Positions 44,183-54,349 of a DNA stretch of 64,000 bases are shown in pieces. The position numbers and the translations under genes are program-made. Below the pieces are notes generated by a model. The model made no database searches and was not told where the DNA came from. It saw nothing but the letters and a program-made list of their open reading frames with translations. This DNA is from Bathynomus jamesi (Eukaryota > Arthropoda > Malacostraca > Isopoda > Cirolanidae), in assembly GCA_023014485.1 (NCBI GenBank), contig JAJOZX010001073.1:191001-255000 (forward strand), in the 5' to 3' direction. Positions within the stretch are counted from its first letter, which is position 1, and the number at the start of each line of letters is the position of its first letter.

Positions 44183-44600
44183 TTGTTTGGGGAAACTCCG
44201 CTAACAACGCATTAAACAGTATCTTTGTCATGCAAAAAAGAGCAATAAGGTTATTATCTGATACTGATTTCATTGATCACTCTAGTGCATTATTTGAAGA
44301 GCTAAAACTACTAAACTGGCACATTTTATTTTTATTTACGAATGTAAGAACAAAATCATTAACTTACAGTAAGTAAATAGATATTTTGTAGCTCATCAAG
44401 AAATCCACTCATATCAGACCAGAAATAGATCAAAGCATGTTATACCTCAATTTGGATTGTTTTCATCTCAAAAACTACCCATTTTCATTGGATTGAAACT
44501 ATGGAATGACTTAAATGCCGATATAAAAAATATTGTGAATGTAAATTCGTTTAAAACCAAGTTGAAATCCCGATTAATAATGGCATACTAACAAAACTCT
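44183..44600 (+). pseudogene. LINE-B fragment: RT C-terminal end
   Basis: LVWGNSANNALNSIFVMQKR and RAIRLLSDTDFIDHSSALFE match the LINE-B tail at 46984-48063 on the other strand, followed by related 3' sequence (ttggattgaaactatggaatg). Internal deletions relative to that copy are seen. It is inserted in the ZMYM1-like hAT remnant. Confidence 0.75.
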
Positions 44601-44795
44601 AGGATTGCTTCGCAACCTTTTTTAAGCCAACGCCCCCTTATGACCATCAATATTTGCTGGTGCCCCCTCATAAAGATAATATAACAGGATAAGAGATTTA
44701 TAATAGAAGTAAACAATTTTAGTTTCCTAGCACCCCCCTAAGATTCTCAAATGCCTACTGAGGGGGTCGGTGGCGAATCACGTTGGGAACCACTG
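44601..44795. mobile_element. hAT-type MITE
   Basis: The right end GTTGGGAACCACTG and a left end like gcttcgcaacc ttttttaag form degraded inverted repeats. gccaacgccccc and tgccccctca blocks follow inside. The left boundary is approximate and no TSD is clear. Confidence 0.5.
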
Positions 44796-44819
44796 CTTTA
44801 CTATCTGTGGTAAATTTAG

Positions 44820-45087
44820 CCTTCTTATGGGCAAACAAGTTCTATCAGTTGTTTTCGAGGAAATACAACCACCTACAGTAAGTATTTCTCAATTTCTGTT
44901 GATTCGTCACTCGATATATCTTGCAGCGATCATTTAATATTTACAGTTCGCCTTCTAAAGTCAAATGGCGAACCTGTTGAGCGTTTTTTTTTTTTATTGC
45001 TATCACTAGTCATACTGGAGAAAGTTTGAGTGCAAATGTACTACAAACCTTGAAATCACAAGATATCAACATCGAAAACTGTCGTGT
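44820..45087 (+). pseudogene. ZMYM1-like hAT transposase, catalytic-region remnant
   Basis: The frame reads FSISVDSSLDISCSDHL, RLLKSNGEPVERF, ITSHTGESLSANVLQTL and INIENCRVQT. This matches the stretch of ZMYM1-like hAT proteins where the first catalytic Asp (in the V-D-S/G context) lies, followed by the S-H-T-G-E-S and N-C-R-x-Q motifs. It ends abruptly at 45087. Together with 42851-44182 it shows one element cut by later insertions. Confidence 0.72.
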
Positions 45088-45871
45088 ACAGACTTAAGCC
45101 GTGTGTCCACTGGCGAGAAAAATTGACTAGTTCTGAGACTAGAATCGCTAATGTACACCAAGTCCACATACCTACACTGCGTACACACAGGCCTGCGAGA
45201 AGACTCACGGAGAGATGGCTCAACCCGCGACAGAACGAAATTGCGCGAGAAGTCTTCCGAGTGAACACGGTCCCCAAACGACTCGCGCATTTCGAACCCA
45301 GCTAAAATTTTTCGTCAGTTCTTTGCGAGTTTTTCTGTAGGTTGATTTTTTAAACGTGTGACACTTTAAAAGGTTTGTATTTTTTTATTAACAAATAAAA
45401 ACATTAAATTTTTACTGTATCTTCTCTGCACATGGGAAATTAGTAGCCCCAATACAAAACGTGTTCTATGTGATGTCTTTTCAGCTTATTAACTCTCTGC
45501 ATAATATGCAAGAGTTATAAACCACAAAATTTTGCGATACTCTGGACAGAGTAACTGTTGAAATCTGAGAAAATTCTTTTCAGTTAATGTTTTTAATCTT
45601 CTGTTATGTGTGGATTCTGTTTAAACACTAGCTTTTGAATAACCCACATGAGATACTATTCCTTTATCACAAACCGCAGGAAATCTGTTAGATAGGACTG
45701 TTCCGTCGAAAGTATCGTATAAGTATCGTGAGCTGAGAGTACATCATATATATCATCTTTTGCACTAAGAGACTAATTCCTCATGTGTAGAGAAGGTACA
45801 GTAAAAAATTCATGCTTTTATTCAGGTTAATAAAAAAAAAAACCTTTTAAAGCGTCAAATGCTTAAAAAAA

Positions 45872-45872
<1 letters not shown>
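45088..45872. other. No gene seen
   Basis: 45098-45310 is richer in G+C than its surroundings and begins acttaagccgtgtgtccactgg, a start seen in some TTAA-targeting MITEs, but no matching end was found. The rest is AT-rich. Confidence 0.35.

Positions 45873-45918
<46 letters not shown>
45873..45918. repeat. (CA)23 microsatellite
   Basis: An uninterrupted CA run abuts a mariner-type inverted repeat. Confidence 0.98.
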
Positions 45919-45920
<2 letters not shown>

Positions 45921-46160
45921 CCGTCAGAAACAATTACCCATTTTAAAAGCGGCGCCATCACTTAACGGTTGAAGTGAGGGCGCTGCTGTTTGTGTCCTTG
46001 AGTAGAGCAGTCAAAAGCATTGTTAGTAACAATGGAGCGGTGGTCAAGCGTTTTTTAAATCAGGTGATTCTGTTGAAATTACTCACCGAAAATTTAGACA
46101 CCACTTCAACATTAGCAGACATGGTAGTGTTCCAATTATAGACCGTATACAACTCGAGTG
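45917..46160 (+). pseudogene. Mariner-like element, left end and N-terminal HTH
   Basis: CAGTCCGTCAGAAACAATTA resembles the complement of the right end at 53257 (TAATTGTTTCTGCCGGACCC), so both belong to one family. Behind it, FKSGDSVEITHRKFRHHFNI and SRHGSVPIIDRIQ encode the DUF4817-like HTH start. Sequence homology stops near 46157. The next protein segment, IWIDKFRTTGS, is found at 52555. Confidence 0.6.
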
Positions 46161-46174
46161 ATACTGCTTAATAT

Positions 46175-46497
46175 TAATTCAATGAGAATATTTGTAATTG
46201 CTAGCCTTAATTATTTTGGAAAACATAAAATATTTTGGAATTAATTCAAGGAAATAAAACAAATAATTGTTTAAATACAGACATGGTACGCAACTAAACA
46301 CTGCTAAATTCAATGATACTTTTGCTAATTCCTTGTCTTGATTATTTTGGAAAAGATACAATATTTTGGCATTAATTCAAGGAAATAAATTTAATAAAAC
46401 AAATAATTGTTTAATTACAAACATGGTACACAACCAAACATTGGTAAATTCAGTGAGAATGTTGGTAATTGTTTGGCTTGGTTATTTTGGAAAACTC
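46175..46497. repeat. Tandem repeat of 130-140 bp, about 2.4 units
   Basis: The units begin at 46175, 46305 and 46445 and share taattcaatgag, ttattttggaaaa, attaattcaaggaaataaa and acaaataattgttta blocks with substitutions and a small indel. Non-coding. Confidence 0.75.
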
Positions 46498-46630
46498 TGG
46501 TTTAAAATCATTCAGTGCACATCTCAATTCTGACTCAAGATTTATATCACTGATTGAGGCTCGCAACATTGATTTTACTAATTTCATGAATGAGATGTAC
46601 TTTCACAGAGACAAGTTGAACCAAACATTG

Positions 46631-46983
46631 CTAGTAATTTTGCCACATAATTTGAAATGTGTGAGTAGTCCTGTGAGCGATGTACTCTTGTCCAAAATTC
46701 CAATGATACAGCATCTTGATGAACATAGTTTTCAACTTAACTAATTCTTCTTGAAACAGAGCCACATTAATTGTGAACAGGGTTGACAATTTCGACACAT
46801 CCTGATATCCGTAATTAAAGGGTAAATGTAAAAACTTAAAACAGAATTCGTACTGGTCAAAATCAGCAAACCTATTCGTGAATTGAAACTTAACCTCTTC
46901 CAAGTAACCTTGTAGTTCTGCACAGTTAATTATGTCGTCAGGCTCGAGAGACCTTAGTGATGGAACGTGTGTTAAATCACCCT
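46631..46983 (-). pseudogene. hAT-type remnant (GTF2I-repeat-like family)
   Basis: The leftward frame reads EEVKFQFTNRFADFDQYEFC, KFLHLPFNYGYQDVSKLST and VALFQEELVKLKTMF. It resembles the late region of hAT-derived proteins annotated as GTF2I repeat or ZBED-like (F-x-x-R-F-x-D-F followed by E-L-x-x-L). Only one segment survives, without the dimerisation motif. Confidence 0.45.
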
Positions 46984-48063
46984 TTTTTTTTTTTAATAAC
47001 CTTTATTAATAATAAAATAAATACAGTAGTCTTTTTACACTTTACAATTTTTACAATCACATGAATAATTGTGAAGCTCGACTATTTATTTTTTTTTTTA
47101 AATTTGGCCCTTAAGCTTTAGGCTTTACTGGGCTCTTATTAAAAATAAGCATCTAGCTGTTATAAATTAATAATAATAATAAATAAATAAATAAGTATTA
47201 TTAATAGTTAAAACCTGTATTTCAATCTTAAACAATATTAATGGACAAAATTAAACATTATTAGTGGACATTAATCCAAGATTTTTGTTAGTATCCCATT
47301 ATTAATCGGGATTTCAACTTGGTTTTAATTAAACAAATTTACATTCGCAATATTTTTGATATCGGCATGCAAAACATTCCATAATTTCAATCCAATGAAA
47401 ATGGGTAGTTTTTGAGATGAAGACAATCTAAATTGAGGTATAACAAGCTTTGCTCTATTTCTGGTCTGATACGAGTGGATTTCTTGATGAGTTACAAAAT
47501 ATCTACTTACCCATTGCAAATTAATGATTTTACTCTTTACACTTGTAAATAAAAATAAAATGTGCCAGTTTCGTTATATCGTTGAGCTTTAGTAGGTTTA
47601 GCTCTTTAAATAATGCATTAGAGTGATCAAGGAAATCAGCATCAGATAATAACCTTATTGCTCGTTTTTGGATGATAAAGATACCATTTAATGCGTTGTT
47701 AGCGGAGTTTCCCCAAACGAGGGTGCAGTATGTTATATAAGGAAGAACAAGAGAATGATAGAGTCAATAAAACTTGTTTAGGACTACATTTCTAAGTTTA
47801 AACATTATAGCAACGCTCCTTGAAATCTTTTTCGCGATATAATTTACATGATCACTCCATTGCAAATTCTTATCTAGCATTACACCAAGAAATTTTGTTA
47901 CAGTACACTCCTTTATGGCGATTTCATTAACATTAAGTTCATCAAGATATACATTTCTTTTATTAGTAAAAATCATGAAATTTGTTTTACTGGTATTTAG
48001 GAAGAGTTTATTGGTGGTCAACCATTTCATTACACTGATGAATTCTGAATGACTAAATAAGAC
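46984..48063 (-). pseudogene. LINE-B: non-LTR retrotransposon, RT C-terminal half, 3' UTR and poly(A)
   Basis: From 48063 leftwards: VMKWLTTNKLFLNTSKTNFM, the KFLGVMLDKNLQWSDHVNYI motif and the LVWGNSANNALNGIFIIQK tail, with frameshifts near 47765 and 47560. The 3' UTR contains AATAAA followed by an oligo(A) tract (oligo(T) at 46984-46999), so this family ends in poly(A), unlike L1/L2. The 5' side is cut at 48064 by the gypsy-type repeat. It is a Jockey-like element by general appearance. Confidence 0.8.
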
Positions 48064-48222
48064 TAAATAAGATTCCACTTTTTGTTATTACGTTTATTGA
48101 CCAATATCCATAACGCTAAACAATGATGGAACTCTGAAACATACAAACAAAACATAAACACATACATGAAAAATAAAGGCATCAACATGAAGACACTAAT
48201 CAATAATAATGAATATACTCTA
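48064..48222 (-). repeat. Probable gypsy LTR, left copy
   Basis: It matches 52388-52546 almost exactly (taaataagattcc to gaatat-ctcta) and is adjacent to a polypurine-like tract at 48223-48240. Confidence 0.6.
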
Positions 48223-48331
48223 TCTCCCCCCGAGTCTTTGATATAGTATAGTGAAAAAAAGGGGAAGAAAGACTGCTATATATGTAGTAGTGTGGTACAG
48301 GGTATGGGTGTCGATGGCGAGAGGGGGTTGT

Positions 48332-49691
48332 TCATGTAGTATGTAGCGTGTTCGTCATATCGTAATCGCTCTGCCATGAAGGTGTCTTTCTATCGCGTCC
48401 GGAGCGTCTGACGGCAGGGGTATTGGTTGGAAAAGCGGGACACCTGGACGCAGCAGCTTGCGAGGAATCTCGTTGCTGGAAGCGCTCAATGGGTGCCAGG
48501 GACGGTGTTGGTGGGCACTGCTGAGGGTGCGCAGCTGGTCTGGAGAGCAGGCCTCGTGGTGGGGTGTGCAGTGGAAGTGATGTGGGGCTGGTCGGTGAGG
48601 TTACGTTGCCAGCCGGTTGGTGGGCGGTGGGGGATGATCGCTCGACTGCGGACGGGGAGCGTGGTTTCGGGGATGAGGTTGCGCACTGCTCCAATTCTGG
48701 CGCAGGGCTGGAGAGGTGAAGGCGGGAGTCGTCCATGCGTGGTTTTGGGATTCGCTACTATCTCGACTCTTGATGGTTTGTACTTGCTCCTACACACTGC
48801 TTCAAAGTGGTTCTCACGATTACAGTGGCTGCATGTGTGGCCATAGGCTGGGCAGTCTTTCTTTCGGACCCTGGCCTGGGGCACTTTTGCCGTGCCCTTT
48901 CCTGCCGCAATATGAGCACACCTCATGGTTGCCGACTGTCATCTCCTTCAGAGCGTCCTTCTTGTTCCGTCTGTAGGCGCTGTTAGCAGCCTCGACGCCC
49001 TGAGAGTCGAGGAGACGTGATGCTGAGCGCTTGCCGGATTCTTTGGCCTCGACGAACTGGAAGACCTGCTCTAATGTCATGTTCTGGTTCGTGTTGCCGA
49101 GTAGGTCCAGTTGAATCTCAGGGTCCTCAATGCCGCGGGTCAGGACGTCGCGCAAGATGGCCTCCGTGTAGTTCACATCCGCATCGCAGGTCGAGCATTT
49201 GGTGATGTACTTGCATACCCCTGCCTGGCCACGGAGTCGGGCGCCGAATGAACGCACGGTTTCGTCACGGTCTTGGCGCATGTTGTGCAGCGCCACTCTA
49301 GCAACCATGGTGCTCTTCTCTGACTGCGAGTTTCTTTATGGCTGCGAGCACCTCATTTTCACTTCTCCCTGTCAGACTACCACCGGCTGATCGTATGGTC
49401 TTTGCGAAGGGGTTCATCGCAGCACTCCAGTAGCTGCACCACTTTGTCACGACCCGTGATTTTGGTGGCATCCACATAGTCCATCCATCGCGATGTGAAG
49501 TATGACCATTCCTCGCTCGTACCGGCTGAAGATATTGTTGGTCTCTTCACCTTCTCCACTTGGGCCGTGGCGCCGGCAGCGGACACAGAATGGACAGTGC
49601 AGTGGGCTGTGAAGAGTGCTGCTACAATGGCGTCGCTGTGTGCGGGGGTCTCATATGCGCACCCCTCAATTGGACATTTCACCACGGGCAT
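48332..49691 (-). pseudogene. Gypsy-like Gag fused to the 3' end of Pol by an internal deletion
   Basis: From the ATG at 49691: a CPIEGCAYETPAHSD C2H2-like start, EWSYFTSRWMDYVDATKITG and VVQLLECCDEPLRKD. A frame change follows, then MVARVALHNMRQDRDETVRS, ILRDVLTRGIEDPEIQLDLL and zinc knuckles (CSYCGRKGHGK; CSHCNRENHFEAVC). It then runs into a Pro/Ser-rich tail ending RRSGRDRKTPSWQSDY at 48332. That tail is what normally ends gypsy Pol, so protease, RT, RNase H and integrase have been lost between. Several frameshifts are present. Confidence 0.72.
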
Positions 49692-49726
49692 GTTGACCTG
49701 TTGAGATTCACTATTGTTTTGTATAA

Positions 49727-50491
49727 AGTTCCATCATAAAAGTGTATCGACGATACGCTGCTCTGGTCGGACGACCTGAGACAAAGTTTCTTCCAAGCAG
49801 TCAACTGGCTTGACATCTGCGGTAGACACGGCATCACGCTGAACCCTGAGAAGTTTGTATTTGGACAAGACACTGTGGAGTTTGCTGGCTTCGAAATCAC
49901 ACTCGACAGAGTACGACCCTGCGAGAAGTATCTGCAGGCCATCCGTGACTTTCCTACACCAAAGAACATAACCGACATTCGCTCATGGTTTGGGCTAATT
50001 AACCAGGTGGTGTATGCTTTCGCTATGGCAAAGAGAATGATACTTTTCGCCAACTCTTGAAGCCCGGCACGCCCTTCCGATGGGATGACCAACTCAACAA
50101 GCTGTTTGAAGAGTCGAAGGTGGTGATCATCAGTGAGATCGAGGAGGGTGTAAGTATATTTGACAAAACAAAGCCGACCTGTCTTGCGACTGATTGGTCG
50201 AAGTCAGGGATCGGATTCTGGCTATCCCAGAAGAACTGTGAATGTCCTGGTGCTGAACCCTTTTGCTGCCGCACTGGTTGGATGGTCACCCTCGTTGGCA
50301 GTCGCTTCACCCACCCCGCCGTGTCACGCTACGCGCCGATCGAGGGGGAGGCTCTGGCAGTCGCTGACGCACTGGACAAGGCCAGGTATATACTTCGTCC
50401 TCGGCTGCGATGACCTCATCATCGCGGTTGACCACAAACCGCTGCTGAAGGTGTTTGGCGACAGGTCTCTGGAAGACTTACCGAATGCTTG
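49727..50491 (+). pseudogene. Gypsy-like Pol fragment: end of RT palm and RNase H
   Basis: Rightwards from 49737 the frame gives CIDDTLLWSDDL (RT active-site DD box), ITLNPEKFVFGQDTVEFAGF and IRDFPTPKNITDIRSWFGL. A stop near 50058 and a shift follow. Then come FRWDDQLNKLFEESK and the RNase H signature with acidic positions in CLATDWSKSGIGFWL, APIEGEALAVADALDKARYI and VDHKPLLKVFGDRSL. Homology stops at about 50491. It lies head-to-head with the gag of 48332-49691. Confidence 0.8.
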
Positions 50492-50834
50492 ACTGAGAAA
50501 TTTAATTTAAAAAACTATTTACTCCATGATAACAATATTTCATTAGCCTCTGAATATTCTAAACTTCCAAGGTATTTGTAGTTAGAACACTGGTATGCAT
50601 CAATTTTGCTGTCAAGGGTTTTGTAAGTGATTCTTATAGAGTTTTTCCTGCTGATTTCGAATCTGCAATCCTTTTCTCAATCAGCTCAGGTTATCCGGCT
50701 ATGGCCTCATAAGTAAAATAGAATTTTTCGTGATTTTGTCAAAGCGGAATTGGAACAGTAACATCTATCATCACTTGTTTCACTTGTATAATATCTTTTT
50801 TTACTTTTCAGGCATATAGATAAAATATTTCATA

Positions 50835-51138
50835 ATGAATAGAGCGTGTAAAAATGATCCCAATAGATTCTGCTACATATGTGGGACGGTTACCATGCCA
50901 AATAACCAGTCCCAAATCACTAAATTTGTGAAGACAATGTATAGAGCATACTTTGGAATTAAGCTAGGGGACCAGGACAAAAATTTCGCCCCTCATATGT
51001 GCTGCAAGACGTGCATTGAAAATTTGAGAAGATGGAGCAAAGGCAGAGCGAAATCTTTGCCTTTTGGAATTCCCATGATTTGGAGAGAAGGAAAGGATCA
51101 CGTGACAGATTGCTATTTCTGCATGACAAACCTCCAAG
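50835..51138 (+). CDS. CACTGG-family protein, ZAD-like zinc-binding N-terminus (copy 2)
   Basis: From the ATG at 50835 (MNRACKNDPNRFCYICGTV) the open frame gives QITKFVKTMYRAYFGIKLG, APHMCCKTCIENLRRWSKG and FGIPMIWREGKDHVTDCYFC. Two CxxC pairs spaced by a helix and a third CxxC resemble a ZAD-type zinc domain. AG|GT at 51138-51140 could be a splice donor, and a pyrimidine-rich tttttacttttcag lies just upstream of the start. Joining 51138 to 51442 would shift frame, so a true exon is probably missing. Confidence 0.66.
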
Positions 51139-51348
51139 GTGGGCTTATAAATTTATTTTTCTTAAATATTTTGAAATCCTCGTATGAAACTTGACATAAT
51201 ATTCACCATAATGTAATATTCACCATATATAGCATAATATTCACCATAATGGTAATCATACATTTACATATACATATTGTTATAGAATACATTTACACAA
51301 CATATTGTTATAGAAAATACATTTACATATACAATGATTGTATATTTT

Positions 51349-51403
51349 CTTTCTTTTTCATTCATATTGTCCCCGAAGGGACAATATGAATGAAAAAGAA
51401 AAA
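51349..51403. repeat. Perfect 23-bp stem-loop
   Basis: CATTCATATTGTCCC and GGGACAATATGAATG, extended by ttctttttc/gaaaaagaa, pair around a CGAA loop. It lies in the non-coding gap of copy 2 between the N-terminal exon and the C-terminal coding block. Confidence 0.9.
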
Positions 51404-51441
51404 AATATACAGACTCCATCGACCTATTTCATATCTTACAG

Positions 51442-52017
51442 ACCGCAGCCTTCCCTCACGAGCCGCCACTTCATATTAAGCTGGGCTTGATGAAAAATTT
51501 CATCAAATCAATGAATAAGGAGGGTTCAGCATTCCGATATCTCGAGAGTAAATTTCCTCATATATCTGATGCTAAACTAAATGCTGGGGTTTTTGATGGT
51601 CCTCAAATTCGAACTTTGATCAAGGATACTCAGTTCGAAAACGCAATGACTCCAACTGAGAAGAATGCCTGGCAGGCATTCAAATCAGTTGTCACTGATT
51701 TTCTTGGCAAGCGTAGAAGTCCAGAATACGAGTCCGTTGTCGAAAACTTGATGGAAGCTTTCAAAGCTCATGGGTCGCGCCTGTCCATAAAAATGCACTT
51801 TTTGTGGTCCCACTTGGACTATTTTCCTGAAAATTGCGGGGATTATAGTGAGGAACAGGGTGAACGATTTCACCAAGATATTAAAATAATGGAAGAGAGG
51901 TACCAGGGAAACTGGGATATCAATATGCTGGCGGACTATTGCTGGTGTTTGAAGCGAGACGTGCCCGAAGAAAAACACAGACGGAAAGCCAAAAAAACTT
52001 CCTTCCTTCCTCAATAA
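51442..52017 (+). CDS. CACTGG-family protein, C-terminal half (copy 2)
   Basis: The frame is open from TAAFPHEPPLHIKLGLMKNF through FPHISDAKLNAGVFDGPQIR, MTPTEKNAWQAFKSVVTDFL and MHFLWSHLDYFPENCGDYSE to EQGERFHQDIKIMEERYQGN and LADYCWCLKRDVPEEKH, stopping at 52017. It is the uninterrupted counterpart of 9182-9700 in copy 1, so the reading frame has been maintained here. The FIDSSK and GYTKYCCFLC region expected before it is absent, so copy 2 is deleted centrally. A trailing KPDLIE..IQH segment occurs at 52183-52240. Confidence 0.72.
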   Translation, partial: TAAFPHEPPLHIKLGLMKNFIKSMNKEGSAFRYLESKFPHISDAKLNAGVFDGPQIRTLIKDTQFENAMTPTEKNAWQAFKSVVTDFLGKRRSPEYESVVENLMEAFKAHGSRLSIKMHFLWSHLDYFPENCGDYSEEQGERFHQDIKIMEERYQGNWDINMLADYCWCLKRDVPEEKHRRKAKKTSFLPQ

Positions 52018-52387
52018 ACTTTTTTCCATATTCATTGTATGAATAAAAGTATTTATTCACACAATGTTTTCATTTTTCACGAGTGTTCTTATAATATTAC
52101 TCGTATCTACAGTGTTTAAGCTAAAAAAATCAATAAATTTGGGGATAAAATTGGACTTATAATAAATGGCCAATAGAGAAAAAACCTGACCTGATTGAGG
52201 AAAACCAATGTCATTTTCGAATTCAGCATGGTCGAATTATATAATATGAGTTGAAAAAACCCTCACAGCAGACAAAAAAATTTCATATGCATACCAGTGG
52301 AATAGGTTAAGAGCCTAGTTGAGCACCTTAGATGCCTGAAAAGATTGGTTCAACAGATACACTGCCTTCAGAATACGAGTTCCATCA

Positions 52388-52546
52388 TAAATAAGATTCC
52401 ACTTTTTGTTATTACGTTTATTGACCAATATCCATAACGCTAAACAATGATGGAACTCTGAAACATACAAACAAAACATAAACACATACATGAAAAATAA
52501 AGGCATCAACATGGAGACACTAATCAATAATAATGAATATTCTCTA
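52388..52546 (-). repeat. Probable gypsy LTR, right copy
   Basis: Direct repeat of 48064-48222. It abuts mariner-like coding sequence on the right (from about 52550). Confidence 0.6.
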
Positions 52547-52549
52547 AAG

Positions 52550-53255
52550 ACCATCACAATTTGGATTGATAAATTCAGAACAACAGGTTCTGAAACCTTG
52601 TCGGTTACATACAGTCCGTACTCCAGAAAATGTTGAAAGAATCAGCAGCAGCAATACAGCGAAGTCTTCTAAAATCGGTTACTCGTCATTCAAGAGAACT
52701 GAACATATTGGACCGAAGTATACGCCGCATTTTGCATATGAATTTGAAATTCCACCCCTATAAAATGCAAATGGTGCAACAATTACTTCGTGATATGGAT
52801 ACGCATCTGCAATTCTGCAATCGATTCCTACAGATGGCGAATGATGACCCATATTTCGTCAGTCATTTAATCATGAGTGATGAGGCCCACTTCCACTTGA
52901 ATGGGTTTGTAAATAAATTAAATTACAGATACTGAGCAGCCGAAAATCAACGTGAACTGCATGAACAACCGCTTCATAGCCACGGAACCTTAATCAATTG
53001 AAGGACAACATTCGCCATGAAATTGAAACAATAACACCAGACACACTAGAGAGAGCAATGGAGAACGTGAGAATGCGAGCAGAGGATTGTGTTCGCAACG
53101 GTGGCGGCCATTTAATGGACATAATTTTCAAACACTAACGGATGTAACATTATTGCTTTGAAGTATACTGTGAAACTGTAATGACAATAAAGATCTTTTT
53201 CAATTTTTTATAAAGTAATTTCACCTTTAAAATGATAATTGTTTCTGCCGGACCC

Positions 53256-53262
<7 letters not shown>
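52550..53262 (+). pseudogene. Mariner-like transposase, middle and C-terminal parts with right TIR
   Basis: The segment starts TIWIDKFRTTGSETL, then shifts to RTPENVERIS, RHSRELNILDRSIRRILHMN and IMSDEAHFHLNGFVNKLNYR (first catalytic Asp in MSDEAHF), ENQRELHEQPLHS. After a deletion it ends LKDNIRHEIETITPDTLERA, RNGGGHLMDIIFKH and a stop near 53140. The second and third catalytic residues are lost. The end GTTTCTGCCGGACCCTGTG at about 53257 is the family's inverted repeat. It may be the other half of the element starting at 45917. Confidence 0.75.

Positions 53263-53320
<58 letters not shown>
53258..53320. repeat. (TA)n microsatellite
   Basis: A TG then TA run between the mariner end and the gypsy LTR. 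Confidence 0.97.
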
Positions 53321-53323
<3 letters not shown>

Positions 53324-54306
53324 TGTATATCGTGGCCTGTTGACGGTAGGCCCACTATAATAAAGTAATTGAGTAAAAATGAAATATTACAAGGTCGCCA
53401 ATTTGGTCTTTCGACCAAATAACAATACAGTATTTAATAAAGGAGACAGAAATGAATTTGTAGTTTTAATTTAATTGGAAAAATAAATGAATCATTTGTT
53501 TACGGTGATTAACATTTTTCTTATACGGAAATTGTGCAATATTACAATGAATGATTATATTGATAATAAGGAATGATTTTTATACAGGATAAGAGTTAAA
53601 TGATACAATGGTGTTAAAAGCAATAACTGAGGTAACGAAAATACGGTACTGATACACAACAATGAAATTGGCCTTTGCAGTCGTAAACGCGAGTCGATTC
53701 TACATACGATATGAAAACACTTCAGAGAGCCTATTCGGTTAGGTTGAGAGTATGTTGAGTTTGTAGGCTATGCAAGGTAGTTTAGCACAACGAAATAAGA
53801 CACTGTAGGCCAAGTGAGCTGATGGCCTAGGCGACGTTTACAGACTTCGTTCTTGATGATGAAGATAGGCTACAAGACGGGGTAATTCTAAATCAGCTGA
53901 ACGGCGGGACTCGAAGCCCGGTTGAGTTTTGCAGGAGTGATGTTGCTTCCGGAGGGATGGAATAGTCGTAAGCCTCAATACAGATGTCCTTCGTATTGGA
54001 TCAAACGGAATTTCGAAGGTCGGCGAGCCGGCTGAGATAGAGTCGAGTTACACGACAAAGGTCGGAAAGTGGGACTGTAAAAGTGAAGAGCGAGGAATGA
54101 GCAATGAGGACGAATTGAAGTGGACTCGCGCTTTTATAGACGCTCGGTAGTGTGTTGTTTGGCGCATATTTTTCAGGAAACAAAGTAAGATTTGCCTTAT
54201 CTATGAGTCTATTCTTGTCCACGTGTTTGGATTTTACCTTGTTTACATCTTCAAGCCATGAGAAAGAGGGGAGGAAAAGGAATTTCCGTTATGCCTCTAC
54301 TCTACA
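53324..54306 (-). repeat. Ty3/gypsy 3' LTR (second gypsy family)
   Basis: Read leftwards, an LTR-like segment starts TGTAGAGTAG at 54306, just after a purine-rich ggagaggga tract, and ends GGCCACGATATACA at 53324, giving TG..CA ends and 983 bp. The preceding coding sequence is the end of gypsy Pol. The partner LTR is not in the window. Confidence 0.62.
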
Positions 54307-54349
54307 GGTAGTCCCTCTCCAGAGACTGAAAAGAACGATACAAAGAGAA

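Larger units (their letters stand above)
50588..52299 (+). mobile_element. CACTGG-ended DNA transposon, copy 2
   Basis: CACTGGTATGCAT at 50588 and ATGCATACCAGTG ending at 52299 are perfect 13-bp inverted repeats flanked by GAA on both sides. The element codes rightwards for the same protein family as copy 1 (8981-18891). Its central coding part is missing. Confidence 0.72.
48064..52546 (-). mobile_element. Rearranged Ty3/gypsy-like remnant bounded by 159-bp direct repeats
   Basis: 48064-48222 and 52388-52546 are direct repeats differing at about two positions, probably LTRs. Beside the left one a purine tract (gactcggggggagata read leftwards) fits a polypurine tract. Between them are gag (-), a pol fragment (+) and a CACTGG-family transposon. 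The opposite orientations of gag and pol show rearrangement. Confidence 0.55.

Noticed and set aside
44116..44376. A novel fusion gene joining hAT and LINE sequence
   Set aside because: The frame merely runs across the insertion point of LINE-B into a dead hAT remnant.
45098..45310. TTAA-type (piggyBac-like) MITE
   Set aside because: The start looks right, but no matching terminal repeat or TTAA duplication could be found.
46175..46497. CRISPR-like array
   Set aside because: The units are 130-140 bp without short conserved repeats or spacers, in clearly eukaryotic DNA.
48427..48846. 139-codon plus-strand protein
   Set aside because: It is a shadow of the Pro/Ser-rich Gag-Pol tail on the other strand.
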